A stretch of 64,000 nucleotides of DNA from Aliikangiella maris (GTDB taxonomy: Bacteria > Pseudomonadota > Gammaproteobacteria > Enterobacterales > Kangiellaceae), in NCBI RefSeq assembly GCF_040719265.1, contig NZ_JBFDAH010000015.1, positions 47,284 to 111,283 of the forward strand, read 5' to 3'. The translations under genes and the position numbers were made by a program. The stretch's first letter is position 1. Every line of letters starts with the position of its first letter. The notes beneath the pieces were generated by a model. That model was not told the origin of the DNA, searched no databases, and was given only the letters and a program-made list of their open reading frames with translations. Shown in pieces: positions 54,801 to 63,510 of the stretch.

Positions 54801-55297
54801 CCTGTAACCGTCACTGGTGCCGAAGAAATTAAAGCGTTACGCTCAACACCTCGCTGTTCAGCAATGACAAAATTATCAGGTTGCGGATCATTAGTGGTTA
54901 CACTAAAAGCAGCGCTCAATCCGCCAACATTGAGTACTGCCGATGTAGTGGCATGAGGATATTGTGCACTGATTAACCGAACCACAACACGCTGATTATT
55001 CGTAATGTTACCCGCTTGCTCCGTAAAACTGCCACCATCAATCTGATAGCTACCACCAACAATACTGATAGGCGTTTGCGCATCAATACCAGTGATAGTG
55101 ATTGGCACTGATTCTACCTGTGTATTTAGCGCCACACCTGTTAGCGCTTCAATTGAAAATGTTTCAGGCGTTGTGTCACTGATAATCGGTTTAGTCGTCC
55201 CGGTGGGCGCATCGCCGCCGCCACCACCACATGCCATTAATAGCAACAGTGGACTTGCTAATAACAGGCCTTTTAAATTCAAAGATGTGTTACTCAT
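51827..55297 (-). CDS. Large lipoprotein with three Ig-like N-terminal repeats and about 15 ELWxxDGT repeats
   Basis: About 1156 residues. I use the ATG at 55297 (MSNTSLNLKG); the frame opens at a TTG eleven codons earlier. The signal ends in LLMACGGGGG, so the protein is lipidated. Three repeats of about 98 residues (each with VTITGIDxPT.IQIxGGxYxIDxGxFT and NNQxVVVRL) follow. Then about 15 copies of a propeller-like repeat built on ELWxSDGTxxGTxxVKDI, a repeat known from large surface and secreted proteins of environmental bacteria. A terminal Cys pair (NCLAGFGCEN) may form a disulfide. It lies downstream of the hybrid regulator on the same strand; surface binding or carbohydrate recognition is plausible. 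Confidence 0.82.
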   Translation of the reverse strand: MSNTSLNLKGLLLASPLLLLMACGGGGGDAPTGTTKPIISDTTPETFSIEALTGVALNTQVESVPITITGIDAQTPISIVGGSYQIDGGSFTEQAGNITNNQRVVVRLISAQYPHATTSAVLNVGGLSAAFSVTTNDPQPDNFVIAEQRGVERNALISSAPVTVTGIDVPTEIQIQGGSYRIDNGEFTDQPGMVSNNQQVVVRLAASDLPHIQTSATLDIGGISADFKVTTNDPVPETFEFVAQSTVELNKPVKSEPVTITGIDIPTSIQIVGGLYSIDGGEFTDVQGMIENNQQVVVRLISSTQYATESLATLSVGEISADFSVTTTALNAYYFVGNTKESGQELWKSDGTQAGTTIVKEINTIGNSSPSQFTELGNQVFFVANDSTHGVELWKSDASGTALVKDIHLEGDSNPQNLTVINNTLYFTASDVDNNQALWKTDGSDAGTVKVNANNDATLLTATADNILFYVVNGQLNRYDGSSNTVLQPDTAISNVELLTAVGNQVYFSAYTSAFGQELWHSDGTNAGTQLVKDIRAGSAGFFNRRNKLYSVNGRLIISTDDGSNRIYVSDGTEAGTTYLVSNDPTPIPIRAYIQRSYMHQHKNSPVFFLNMDASYQLWQTDGTPEGTKIVNSTRSFNYIYGVQQTADNKNIMHTQEGLMVQSGESYFQLSNQRQLFTTLGNNIVYLENNSLKISDGASAGETVSTLEMPNGLALYAGAEQIYFAYDDSVIGVEPWVSDGTQTGTVNLADINKNPNSSSSPNLSVVYQGQVYFTASDGKYPQSLWRTDGTDNGTVRVTPDGVTDVRLLTVSNGRLFFVAENEEFGREIWVSDGTQENTHLFYDFSNGSANSSISIMQDIQGELYFSRNKSGVLMKTCGTVDSIEVVSPVVPTGPLYPVGDLIYFSAYSGSDRRVAAIPSNGHELWVTDGTLKGTRVIKDINPDGDSVSANLIAAALGNNLYYVANDGVNGDELWKTDGTEEGTQMVIDLNATENGLDDRDSKLFTWNNQLFMTAFNEFGEFELWKSDGTTEGTLQLTNYGENDELFLQDYAIYNDELYFSAYTETSGTAVWKMDAINNGLTLLKAFNLNGYVDMPRGFYVFNDILFFQADDGEHGMELWKTDGSEAGTQLVKDINIGVEYGANCLAGFGCENSYLD

Positions 55298-55527
55298 TCT
55301 ATATACCCAGGTTAAAGCTACAGTGTTCAAGTGACTTAAAGCCCTCTCAAAGTGGCTTTAAATACCACATTGCTGGCACCGTAATTTCAGTTTAAGTTTG
55401 TTATTTTCGACCATGCTACCGGCTTACAAAATGAGATAGCATAGTCAAAATGACTATATAGAAGAGTCAGTTTTGATGTTTGCACAAATTTTACAAATGT
55501 TTGCACAAATTAGATAAATCATTATGA

Positions 55528-58500
55528 TTACAATGGTTTACTGTCTATTTCCTGGTATTGGGAAGGTGGTTTTTTAAAGTATTGGCGAAAACTTCGACTA
55601 AAATAGGCCAAGCTTTCAAAACCACAAGCATAAGCAATTTCACTAATCGTGCCCTGTTCACGTTGCAGCATCGCCAAACCAACTTTTAACCGGGTATGGC
55701 GTAATAATTGAACAGGCGTACAATCGAACTGCTTTTTCACTTTTCGATTCAAAGTCGCCTGATGAATGTGCAAATATTCACACAGTTTACCTACATCAAA
55801 ATCAGAATGATGCAAATGCTGGTGAATAACCTTGAGTAACTCACTAGCAAAGTCTTCGCTAGCTTTTCCTTGAGTTACGGGCGGGTGAAGTGGTTGTGGT
55901 GACGCATTACTATCGGATGCCTTAAGAATTGGCTTTGTCACTTGCAGTTCAAAAACTTCGGGGTACTGCTGTCTAAACTGCTCAAACATCGCACTTGCTT
56001 GTCGTCGTTTTTGGGCAATCTGCGCAGCAATTCGCGCCACCAACTCAGTGGCACTGAAAGGTTTACTTAAATAATCATCAGCGCCACTTTGCAACCCCTG
56101 AACAATATCATCAGTCCCGGTTTTCGCTGTTAATAAAATTAACGGAATATGTGCCGTTTCTGTCGATTGTTTAAGCTTTTGGGCCAGCTTTAAACCATCC
56201 ATTACGGGCATCATGACATCAGAAACAATAATGTCAGGATGAGCTGTCGCAATCAATTCACAGGCAACTTGACCATTTTCAGCCTCAATAATTTGATAAC
56301 TATTTTCGAGTACGCTACGTATAAAAGCACGTAACTGAGCATTATCATCAACAACTAATAAAGTTTGTTTTGTGGTCGGTTTAATATCCTGATCAGAGGT
56401 TGGTTTTATTGGCGAATTGGGCGACGGTGTCGCTGAGTCAGCAGCTGTTTTTACCTCAGCTTTTAGCTTATCTTTTATCTCTTCATTCGGCTCCTGAGCC
56501 GTTTTGGATTTACGCAACAAATCATCGTGTGGTGTACCAATGGACTGTTCGGAGTTGATGATTTCACCAACTGCGTTTTGACCGGTCGCATAATGTTCAA
56601 TGCCTAACTTAAATGTCAGGGTAAAACAGCAACCTTGCCCGATCTCACTGTCCAATTGAATACTTGCCTGATGCAACTGCAATAACTCTTTCACCAGCGC
56701 TAAACCAATCCCTGTACCGGGCTGACGCGAATTTGAAGCACCTGCCCCCTGATAGTAACGCTCAAATACTGCACGCTGATCTTGCTTGGCAATCCCTCGG
56801 CCTTCGTCTTTTATCCAAATAATCAATTCATCAACGCCTGCCTTTAATCCCACTTCAATAATGCCATTTACCGGACTAAATTTTACGGCGTTAGATAACA
56901 AGTTAAGCATGATTTTTTCGAAATGTTCACTATCAAAATAAAAATGCTGTAAGTGTTCGGTTTGCTGCATGCCTTGCAATTTAAATTGGAGCGACAGTTT
57001 TTCTGCTTCAAGTGTAAAGCGCTCAACACAGTATTGAAGATTATTAAGTACTGATACTTGACTGATGTTCAATGGCATTTTGCCAGCTTCAAGTCGGTTG
57101 ATATCTAAAACTTGTCCGAGCAAAGACTGCATATGCAAATTATTTTTTAAGGCGACCTCAATATAGTTTTTATCTTTCTCATCTTGAATATTGTTATTCG
57201 CAATGACGGCTTGTAGAGGCCCAATTGCTAAAGTAAGCGGCGTCCGAAACTCATGAGAAATATTGGTAAAAAATTGATTTTTTGCTTGACCAATATCTTC
57301 TAGCTGTTGATTTTTTTGCGCCAGTTCATCTCGTTGTTGCTGTATTAATCGGGTGCGCAGTTCAACTTGCACTTCAAGCTCATTGGCTCGACGCTCCGCC
57401 AGGTTGACACGATGGCGAACAAAGCTGCCAACTAACAATAAAAAGCCTAATAAATAAACACCATAAGCCCAATAAGTTTGCCACCAGGGAGCAATAATTC
57501 TTATCTGCAAAGTTGTCGGTTTTTCACTCCACTCACCATTAGCATTAGCGGCCTTAACCTGAAAAACATAATTGCCAGCAGGAAGAGAAGTATAAGATGC
57601 CTGACGATTCTGAGCATCCGTGTAAATCCAGTCATCGTTATAGCCAAGCAATTGATAGGCATACTGATTAGTCGGTGCAGAAAAATAGTCGAGGCTACTA
57701 AATTCTAATGAAAATAACTGGCTTTGCTTGGCATTCAAAACGATTTCTGTTTGGTAATGAATCGGTTGTTTTAACACACTATCGGTTGCAGTACCGATTG
57801 ATACCGGGATATTATTAATTCGTAACTGGGTAAGCTGTGTTTCAGGCTTACTTAATGAAAACGTTTCAAGTTGTGTTGGATGAAAAACGCTGATGCCATT
57901 GACGCCACCGACATAGATATATCCCTTATCATCCACTAATCGTGCATTATTAAAATCATTATCCTGTAATCCGTCATCGCGGGTATATTGTTTGACCTGT
58001 TCTGTTTGAGGATTAAATTGCCACAGCCCCTGGTTACTACCAATCCAAAGCTCAGGACTTAAACGATTAGTAACAATAGTAAACAACATGCTTTTATTAA
58101 ATATTGAACTACTATAAGACTTAATGATTTTTCCTTGTTTGTTCAATTGGTGTAGTCCATGAAAATCAATCGCCCATAATCGCCCCAGGTTGTCTTGCGT
58201 TATCGCTACATAAATACGTCCGGTATTGAGTGACTCTTCAGTTATTTCAACACTTTGTTCTACGGTATTTAAATAACCAATATATTCATGACCACTTACC
58301 CATAAACGTTGCTGACTGTCGACAAACGAACTAAATTGCTTACGACCATAATGCCGCTTCGATTCTTGCGAAGCCGATTCTTGTGAAGCAAAAGGAATTG
58401 GGGTAAATGTTTTTTGTTTACTTTGCCATTTAACTAAATAGTTTTGCTTAGATGAAGGAAAATAAATCGCCCCGTCATCAGATTGCCAAGCATTTCGAAA

Positions 58501-60045
58501 GGCACCGATAATGCCGTATTCAACCAATGGTTTTTCAGGTTGCAACACAACTGGGATAATTTTGTTAGCAGCCTCATCATAATAATGAATACCTTTATTG
58601 GTACCAATCCATAATTGCTGCGGCAGACTTTGATTTAAAACAGCTTGTGTCGAACTATCTTGAGTTTTCTCTTTTTGAACCAGATTATCCAGCGTAACAC
58701 TAAATATATTATCAGAGTCAATCCCTAACTGACTTTTAGGTTCATGCCGAAATATTGTTTTATTACCTGCATCATCAAGTCGAACAACCCCTGCCCCCGT
58801 ACCAACCCATAAATTCTTATGTGTATCTTGCGTCAGATTTTGAATAAACTGATGTGGCTTTTCAAAATTAATCAGTTCAAATGGATGTGCCGGGTCAAAG
58901 AATAAAACGCCGGAGTTTCGGGTTGCCAGCCAAATACGCATTTGCGAATCTTGAAATATAGCGGAAACATATTTAGCTGATGTTGGCTGATTTGTCGGAT
59001 TAAAACAGCGCCACCGATTCAATAAAGATTCTGAAAGCGGTTTAATTTGGCATAATCCTTTTTCATCTGCGCTGATCCAAATATCGCCTTTAGCATCAAC
59101 TTTAACCTGAGCAATTTTAGTGGGTGACTGATTATATTGGTAAATTTCACTGCGTTGAGAATCCAAATCAAAACGAACTAGTCCGTGTATGGTTGCCCCC
59201 CATAGCTGATTATTTTTATCAATATCTATCGAGTTAAAATTAATCACGCCAAGCTGACCTTGCTTTATTGGTGTATTGACAAAACGGGCCTGTTGTTTTT
59301 GCGGATTATATTGGATGAGTCCTTGTTTTTCAGCGGCAATCCATAAAAGACCTTTGTTATCCTGTTTAATCGCATTAATACTAAAACGACTTGCTTTAGC
59401 AACATCGCCGATCAGTTCATCAGCACTCGATCCATAGAGCATTTGAGGCAAATCAACCCGATAGAAACGGTCTTCTTTAGCATCGTAATAGTTTAATCCC
59501 TGACTGCTACCTATCCAAAGCGTACCATGAGAGTCCAGCCAGAAACTGCGAATAAAATTATTATCGATACTGTTAAGATCATCGGTTTCAGAAAAATAAT
59601 GCTGGAAAGTTTGTGACTGCGGATTAAATCGATTCAGCCCTTTATAAGTGCCCACCCATATATTTCCGTCCAAATCTTGTATCATGGCATTGACATTGGC
59701 ATGGCTTAACGAGCGCTCATCATTGCCTGCTTTATAACTTTTAATTTGGTAGCCATCAAAGCGACTGATGCCACCATAGGTAGCAAACCAGATAAATCCC
59801 TTACTGTCTTCAATAATCGAAGTAACAAAAGCATGAGCGAACTCTCGATGGGCCGAAATTGATTTAATCACCGGAATACTATACGCATTAGGCTCTACCG
59901 CTCTAACGGTTAACGCAGTAAAGGCAAGCGCAAGCGAAAAGAAAAAGAAACGAATAATATTAAAAATATTAAATGTAATTTTGGGTAGCACCGCCAATTG
60001 ACAAACAACAAACGGCTTACTAGATAACTGTGCTAAAGTGAACAA
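55528..60045 (-). CDS. Hybrid two-component sensor with propeller domain, kinase, receiver and AraC output
   Basis: A 1505-residue single-chain sensor and regulator. An N-terminal signal or membrane anchor (about 30-52) is followed by a periplasmic two-bladed-propeller region made of repeated GxxWVGTxxGLxRF units (about 70-780), a Y_Y_Y domain (about 790-865), one membrane helix (about 868-888), a HisKA domain (H931 in ISHEFRTPLT), HATPase, receiver (D1276 in VSDVMMP) and a C-terminal AraC helix-turn-helix. This architecture senses polysaccharide breakdown products in many bacteria. The frame starts at TTG; an internal GTG (about residue 19) is another option. A 15-bp in-frame duplication (ASQES twice) lies at about 58367-58392. 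Confidence 0.92.
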   Translation of the reverse strand: MFTLAQLSSKPFVVCQLAVLPKITFNIFNIIRFFFFSLALAFTALTVRAVEPNAYSIPVIKSISAHREFAHAFVTSIIEDSKGFIWFATYGGISRFDGYQIKSYKAGNDERSLSHANVNAMIQDLDGNIWVGTYKGLNRFNPQSQTFQHYFSETDDLNSIDNNFIRSFWLDSHGTLWIGSSQGLNYYDAKEDRFYRVDLPQMLYGSSADELIGDVAKASRFSINAIKQDNKGLLWIAAEKQGLIQYNPQKQQARFVNTPIKQGQLGVINFNSIDIDKNNQLWGATIHGLVRFDLDSQRSEIYQYNQSPTKIAQVKVDAKGDIWISADEKGLCQIKPLSESLLNRWRCFNPTNQPTSAKYVSAIFQDSQMRIWLATRNSGVLFFDPAHPFELINFEKPHQFIQNLTQDTHKNLWVGTGAGVVRLDDAGNKTIFRHEPKSQLGIDSDNIFSVTLDNLVQKEKTQDSSTQAVLNQSLPQQLWIGTNKGIHYYDEAANKIIPVVLQPEKPLVEYGIIGAFRNAWQSDDGAIYFPSSKQNYLVKWQSKQKTFTPIPFASQESASQESKRHYGRKQFSSFVDSQQRLWVSGHEYIGYLNTVEQSVEITEESLNTGRIYVAITQDNLGRLWAIDFHGLHQLNKQGKIIKSYSSSIFNKSMLFTIVTNRLSPELWIGSNQGLWQFNPQTEQVKQYTRDDGLQDNDFNNARLVDDKGYIYVGGVNGISVFHPTQLETFSLSKPETQLTQLRINNIPVSIGTATDSVLKQPIHYQTEIVLNAKQSQLFSLEFSSLDYFSAPTNQYAYQLLGYNDDWIYTDAQNRQASYTSLPAGNYVFQVKAANANGEWSEKPTTLQIRIIAPWWQTYWAYGVYLLGFLLLVGSFVRHRVNLAERRANELEVQVELRTRLIQQQRDELAQKNQQLEDIGQAKNQFFTNISHEFRTPLTLAIGPLQAVIANNNIQDEKDKNYIEVALKNNLHMQSLLGQVLDINRLEAGKMPLNISQVSVLNNLQYCVERFTLEAEKLSLQFKLQGMQQTEHLQHFYFDSEHFEKIMLNLLSNAVKFSPVNGIIEVGLKAGVDELIIWIKDEGRGIAKQDQRAVFERYYQGAGASNSRQPGTGIGLALVKELLQLHQASIQLDSEIGQGCCFTLTFKLGIEHYATGQNAVGEIINSEQSIGTPHDDLLRKSKTAQEPNEEIKDKLKAEVKTAADSATPSPNSPIKPTSDQDIKPTTKQTLLVVDDNAQLRAFIRSVLENSYQIIEAENGQVACELIATAHPDIIVSDVMMPVMDGLKLAQKLKQSTETAHIPLILLTAKTGTDDIVQGLQSGADDYLSKPFSATELVARIAAQIAQKRRQASAMFEQFRQQYPEVFELQVTKPILKASDSNASPQPLHPPVTQGKASEDFASELLKVIHQHLHHSDFDVGKLCEYLHIHQATLNRKVKKQFDCTPVQLLRHTRLKVGLAMLQREQGTISEIAYACGFESLAYFSRSFRQYFKKPPSQYQEIDSKPL

Positions 60046-60391
60046 ACTAAAATAACCAAATTCAAATAATCAAACTAAAGGAATGAATTCTAAAGGAATC
60101 AGTGACACTTTACAGTTGAATATCTGACAAAACTGCAATTATCTAATCAGTTTGCTTGAACTTGTTGCTAATTGTTATTAAAAAAAAGAATGAGCGCGTT
60201 ACTAATTTTAAATGATTACTTATACAGTACTAATATTTCGCCGAAATACCGTCTAAGTATCGTCTAAGTTAAATGCGGTGAATTGATCACCGCCCAACAT
60301 GACATCAGATTTCAGATTTCAGATTTCAGATTTCAGATTACCAGATTACCAGATTAAATATGATAGCTTCACTCAAAAAATCAAACACTAA
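60046..60391. repeat. Intergenic region with a 7-bp tandem repeat at 60306-60356
   Basis: Five or so copies of CAGATTT at 60306-60340 are followed by CAGATTAC/CAGATTA copies up to 60356. Length changes here could be frequent. The rest of the gap contains the promoter of the hybrid regulator and no gene. Confidence 0.65.
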
Positions 60392-61606
60392 TCAGGCACC
60401 GTAACCAAATGGATCATCTATCGAAAAGGAAGGTTGAGTAAACCATTGTGGACCTGTTTCTGTCATATAAAAATGGTCTTCAAGACGTATACCAAACTCA
60501 CCGGGTAATACCAACATGGGTTCATTACTGAAACACATTCCAGGTGCCAACGGAGTTTGATCATTTTTTACCAAATAAGGCCATTCGTGAATATCGAGTC
60601 CGATACCATGTCCGGTACGATGGGGTAACCCAGGCACCTGATAGTCAGGACCTAACCCTTTAGATGCCAAATAGTCACGAGCAGCCACATCGACTTGACC
60701 ACATGGAACCCCCAACTGCGCCTTGGCAAATGCAACCGCTTGCGCTTCTTTTTCAATAGCCCACATATCACGCTGGCGCGAGCTGGCTTCTCCAAACACA
60801 TAAGTACGCGTAATATCCGACTGATAACTTTCTACCAGACATCCGGTATCAATTAAAACCACATCATTTTCCGCGAGTACTTTAGGATTTTTTACACCAT
60901 GAGGAAACGAAGTATCTTCACCAAACAGAACAATACAAAATGAAGACCCAACTGCGCCTACGCGCTGATGTGCTTGATGAATAAAGGCTTTAACTGCCTG
61001 AGTCGAAATACCTGGGCGCAGTATTTTTGCAACCGCTTTATGAACTTCAAGCGTCATATTTTTTGCCGTCTGCATTAATGCCAATTCAGTTGCTGACTTT
61101 TGCATACGGCAGCCAGCGGTAACCGGTTTAGCATTAACAAACTGATATTGATGATCGAGCTGATTTAGTCCGTCGACGAGAAAATAAGCTGTGGACTCAT
61201 CGATTCCGATGGTACCTTGTGAAATTCCCATTTGCTTAAGTAATTTGAGCAATAAGACATAAGGAGACTCATCTTCATGCCAACCGCTCACCTCGCCCTC
61301 AATCTGCATAAATCCTTTTAAGGTATTGATTTCAAAGTAAGGAGCAATATAGTGAATGTCACCTTCAGCCGGTAATATTGCACCAACCATGCGTTCGCTA
61401 GGATACCAGCGGGTTCCGGTAAAATAATAGAGATTGGTCCCCGCATTCAAATAAACCGCTTCAACACCAGTATCTTGCATAATGGCTTGCGCTTTACTAA
61501 TTCTTTGCTGATATTCAGCAATTTGTATCGGGACAACCTGTGCAGTCATATTGTGTAACTGTTCCAGCGCCCCCTGAGTCTCAAAACCCCCAATACCGAT
61601 TGTCAT
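60392..61606 (-). CDS. M24-family metallopeptidase (Xaa-Pro aminopeptidase-like)
   Basis: A 404-residue pita-bread-fold peptidase. The five metal ligands are visible: two Asp in VLIDTGCLVESYQSDITRTY, His in HRTGHGIGLDIHEWP, Glu in SNEPMLVLPG and Glu in GIRLEDHFYM. The N-terminal creatinase-type domain spans about 1-165. It would cleave X-Pro bonds or a dipeptide; creatinase-like activities use the same fold. GAGG lies upstream of the ATG. It is the last ordinary gene before the mobile fringe. Confidence 0.88.
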   Translation of the reverse strand: MTIGIGGFETQGALEQLHNMTAQVVPIQIAEYQQRISKAQAIMQDTGVEAVYLNAGTNLYYFTGTRWYPSERMVGAILPAEGDIHYIAPYFEINTLKGFMQIEGEVSGWHEDESPYVLLLKLLKQMGISQGTIGIDESTAYFLVDGLNQLDHQYQFVNAKPVTAGCRMQKSATELALMQTAKNMTLEVHKAVAKILRPGISTQAVKAFIHQAHQRVGAVGSSFCIVLFGEDTSFPHGVKNPKVLAENDVVLIDTGCLVESYQSDITRTYVFGEASSRQRDMWAIEKEAQAVAFAKAQLGVPCGQVDVAARDYLASKGLGPDYQVPGLPHRTGHGIGLDIHEWPYLVKNDQTPLAPGMCFSNEPMLVLPGEFGIRLEDHFYMTETGPQWFTQPSFSIDDPFGYGA

Positions 61607-61786
61607 AATTTGCCTCTAAATTAAATCAATGATTTCAGATATGAGCTACTCTAACACATCTAATAACATTGTATACAATAAAAGAAAACTCATATTTGCT
61701 CATATTTATTACAATTTAGATGATTATTTGATATTGGGGGAGAATTTATCAAGACGCCCTAATTTATCTGTGATTCATAATTTTTA

Positions 61787-62002
61787 CTAAAAAATTTTAA
61801 AAATAGTCATTTGAGACTGTCGCAAAACAAGACGTCGATATTCACTTAGGCTACTAATACCTGCAACAGCGGTTAATTGCAGCAACCTGTTTTTGTATAA
61901 AATGGTGGAACAAACACAAATATGCGAAGCGGAAATTTCTCCACTAGCAAAAGTTGAAATTGGGGCGAGTAAAACTAAATACAAAAAAACTTTAAATCTC
62001 AT
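61787..62002 (-). CDS. Short ORF with signal-peptide-like start, possibly decayed cassette gene
   Basis: 71 residues: a clear signal peptide (RFKVFLYLVLLAPISTFA-SG) followed by about 50 residues of unconvincing sequence with no family match. GTGAG stands before the ATG. Two copies of a TTAGTAGCC(C/-)TAAGTGA-like stretch flank or enter it (about 61841-61860 and 62006-62021), suggesting rearrangement. It may be a truncated exported protein. Confidence 0.35.
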   Translation of the reverse strand: MRFKVFLYLVLLAPISTFASGEISASHICVCSTILYKNRLLQLTAVAGISSLSEYRRLVLRQSQMTIFKIF

Positions 62003-62014
62003 GAATTCTCACTA

Positions 62015-62276
62015 GGGCTACTAACAGCTTATTGACACAGTAAACATCGTAAATCTTCAAGCAAGTTTTTACTGTTCTCAAATGATTTTAATTTGAGCAT
62101 TTTACAACGAAGAAGGTGATTTTCAAGATGCAATTACTCCGCTTTACTGAATATCAATACAAGCGTCATTTGTGTTTATTCATTAAATCAGCAACTTAAC
62201 AATTGCAAGAACGATAAAGGACACCCCATACTCAAAACCTGAAACGACGTGGAACTGAGCAACTGTTAGTAGTCCC
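62015..62276. repeat. 262-bp segment bounded by 13-14-bp inverted repeats, no gene
   Basis: GGGCTACTAACAGCT at the left and, on the opposite strand at the right, GGGACTACTAACAGTT (one base inserted, one changed). No open frame of note lies inside. It may be a miniature mobile element; no target-site duplication is evident. A smaller TAACAATTGC..GCAACTGTTA pair (62197-62206/62259-62268) lies within. Confidence 0.4.
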
Positions 62277-62302
62277 GTCTTAATGCGTTTATTATATTGC
62301 AC

Positions 62303-62716
62303 TTACCAAAGATTATGACTATCTCCGTACCTGATAGCACAACCTGTTATATAAGATGCTATAAATAAGCCAGCAACCGCAAATTTATTTTCAAAATAAA
62401 ACAAAGCTATTAACCCAAAGATAAGTATGGAAAATTCAGCTAACAACTGGTTTCGTCTTGATGTAATTCCGAAAAACAAAAACCTAAACCACAAAGGTTG
62501 CATTGCCCAGTTTTCCGATTTTTTATCAATCATTGTTATTTCCTCCGTAAGTCTATTGATATCTATCTCAAATACAGAGGCGAGAGATTTTAGGGTTTCT
62601 AAACTGACACTTTGACCACTTTCAACACGCTGGATGGTTCTTATGCTAAGTCCACTCAACATTGCCAGCTGTTCTTGTGACCATTTTTTTTCAGCTCTTA
62701 ATTTTTTAACTACCAT
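62303..62716 (-). CDS. XRE-type helix-turn-helix protein with two C-terminal membrane helices
   Basis: A 137-residue protein: Cro/CI-type helix-turn-helix in the first 60 residues (KKWSQEQLAMLSGLSIRTIQRVESGQSVSLETL) and two hydrophobic segments (about 91-107, 112-128). A membrane-anchored small regulator is implied. GAGG stands 8 bases before the ATG. Its strand and size fit the cassette-like neighbours on both sides. No partner gene is seen. Confidence 0.75.
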   Translation of the reverse strand: MVVKKLRAEKKWSQEQLAMLSGLSIRTIQRVESGQSVSLETLKSLASVFEIDINRLTEEITMIDKKSENWAMQPLWFRFLFFGITSRRNQLLAEFSILIFGLIALFYFENKFAVAGLFIASYITGCAIRYGDSHNLW

Positions 62717-62825
62717 AATTAATCCTCGTTACTCAGAATGATAATAATGTCAAAAAACTAGGTTGGCGGTTACGAAATGAACCTGACAGTATACCGACAG
62801 TGCTGATTTAGGCAATATAGACATA

Positions 62826-63453
62826 ATGACTCCCAGGGAGTCTCAATTAAATACAGTGCGAGCCCCCTATCGTGGGTTAGCTTTTCAGCCAGTTCCATAA
62901 TATATGAGTCGCTAAACACCATATAAACGGAGGCTAGCATGAACAACGATACCATAATTTTCATTGGCATAGATACTCATAAAGAGTTCACTGAAATTGC
63001 GTATTCAGGTTACTCAAGAAAGTTATCTGTCGAACATTTCGGTCGAGCAAGACGATTACTCACCGAGGGGGCGCATTGTTATCGCTACCCAGCCAATATC
63101 TCTCATGACCTACAAATCCGACAAGAAGGCTTGAGCAAAACCATTATCGATATTGCCTGGAAAGCACAGCTTCGATTGTGTAAACGTTATCAACGACTGA
63201 TGAAACGAGGCAAGCACTACAACGTAGTCATTACTGCCATTGCTCGAGAAATGATTGCGTACATCTGGGCCATTACACGAGAAGTTGTTATCTCTCCGGT
63301 TAATCCCAAAGATAGGCTCTCTCGTGTACCAGCATGAGAACCGTCGAAAGTTACTGGCTTTAATCTGTGATTGAATTCATCCAACTTTTAGATAGCGGCA
63401 CTTTGAAAAAATATGGTGGGGATTTGTACGTTTTAATTGACAAAGGGAGTCAT
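62826..63453 (+). mobile_element. Internally deleted IS110-family element
   Basis: ATGACTCCC (62826-62834) and GGGAGTCAT (63445-63453) form a perfect 9-bp inverted repeat around a shortened transposase gene. The right end touches an attC-like site. Boundaries are those of the inverted repeat; subterminal repeats are typical of the IS1111 subgroup, so the true ends may lie a few bases outside. Confidence 0.6.
62939..63337 (+). pseudogene. IS110-family transposase with large in-frame internal deletion
   Basis: 132 residues where a full transposase has about 340. Residues 1-36 (IIFIGIDTHKEFTEIAYSG.. to EHFGR) are the N-terminal start of the DEDD domain. From ARRLLTEGAHCYRYPANISH onward it is the C-terminal part (IIDIAWKAQLRLCKRYQRLMKRGKHYNVVITAIAREMIAYIWAI). 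About 200 residues between are gone, including the remaining DEDD acidic residues and the catalytic Ser region. The frame stayed open and GGAGG precedes the ATG, so a short protein may be made, but it cannot be an active transposase. Confidence 0.8.
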
Positions 63454-63509
63454 ACCAACGCCAAGCTAAGCGGAGCGTTTTTAGCGTCCGCTTGAGCTTT
63501 TTGTTAAGC
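63452..63509 (-). other. Integron attC-like recombination site
   Basis: On the minus strand: GCTTAAC (matches RYYYAAC), then a hairpin with arms AAGCT-C-AAGCGGA and TCCGCTT-AGCTT (one extrahelical C) around a short loop, then GGCGTTGG. The site is 58 bases, about the size of compact attC sites, and starts one base after the stop codon of the gene at 63511, the usual cassette arrangement. The GTT-side core reads GTTGGTA instead of GTTRRRY because the IS110-type element starts there. An ordinary transcription terminator is the alternative reading. Confidence 0.6.
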
Positions 63510-63510
63510 G

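Noticed and set aside
61796..61822. IS-end-like sequence GAGACTGTCGCAAAAC
   Set aside because: It recalls some insertion-sequence ends, but no partner end or transposase fits.
62194..62271. Second attC-like site (ACTTAAC and GTTAGTAG with a 10-bp imperfect inverted repeat)
   Set aside because: One core does not fit GTTRRRY, the inner arms do not pair well, and it is nested in the larger inverted-repeat segment.
62770..62970. 66-residue minus-strand ORF overlapping the IS110 start
   Set aside because: It overlaps the element's end and transposase start, and has no ribosome site or family match.
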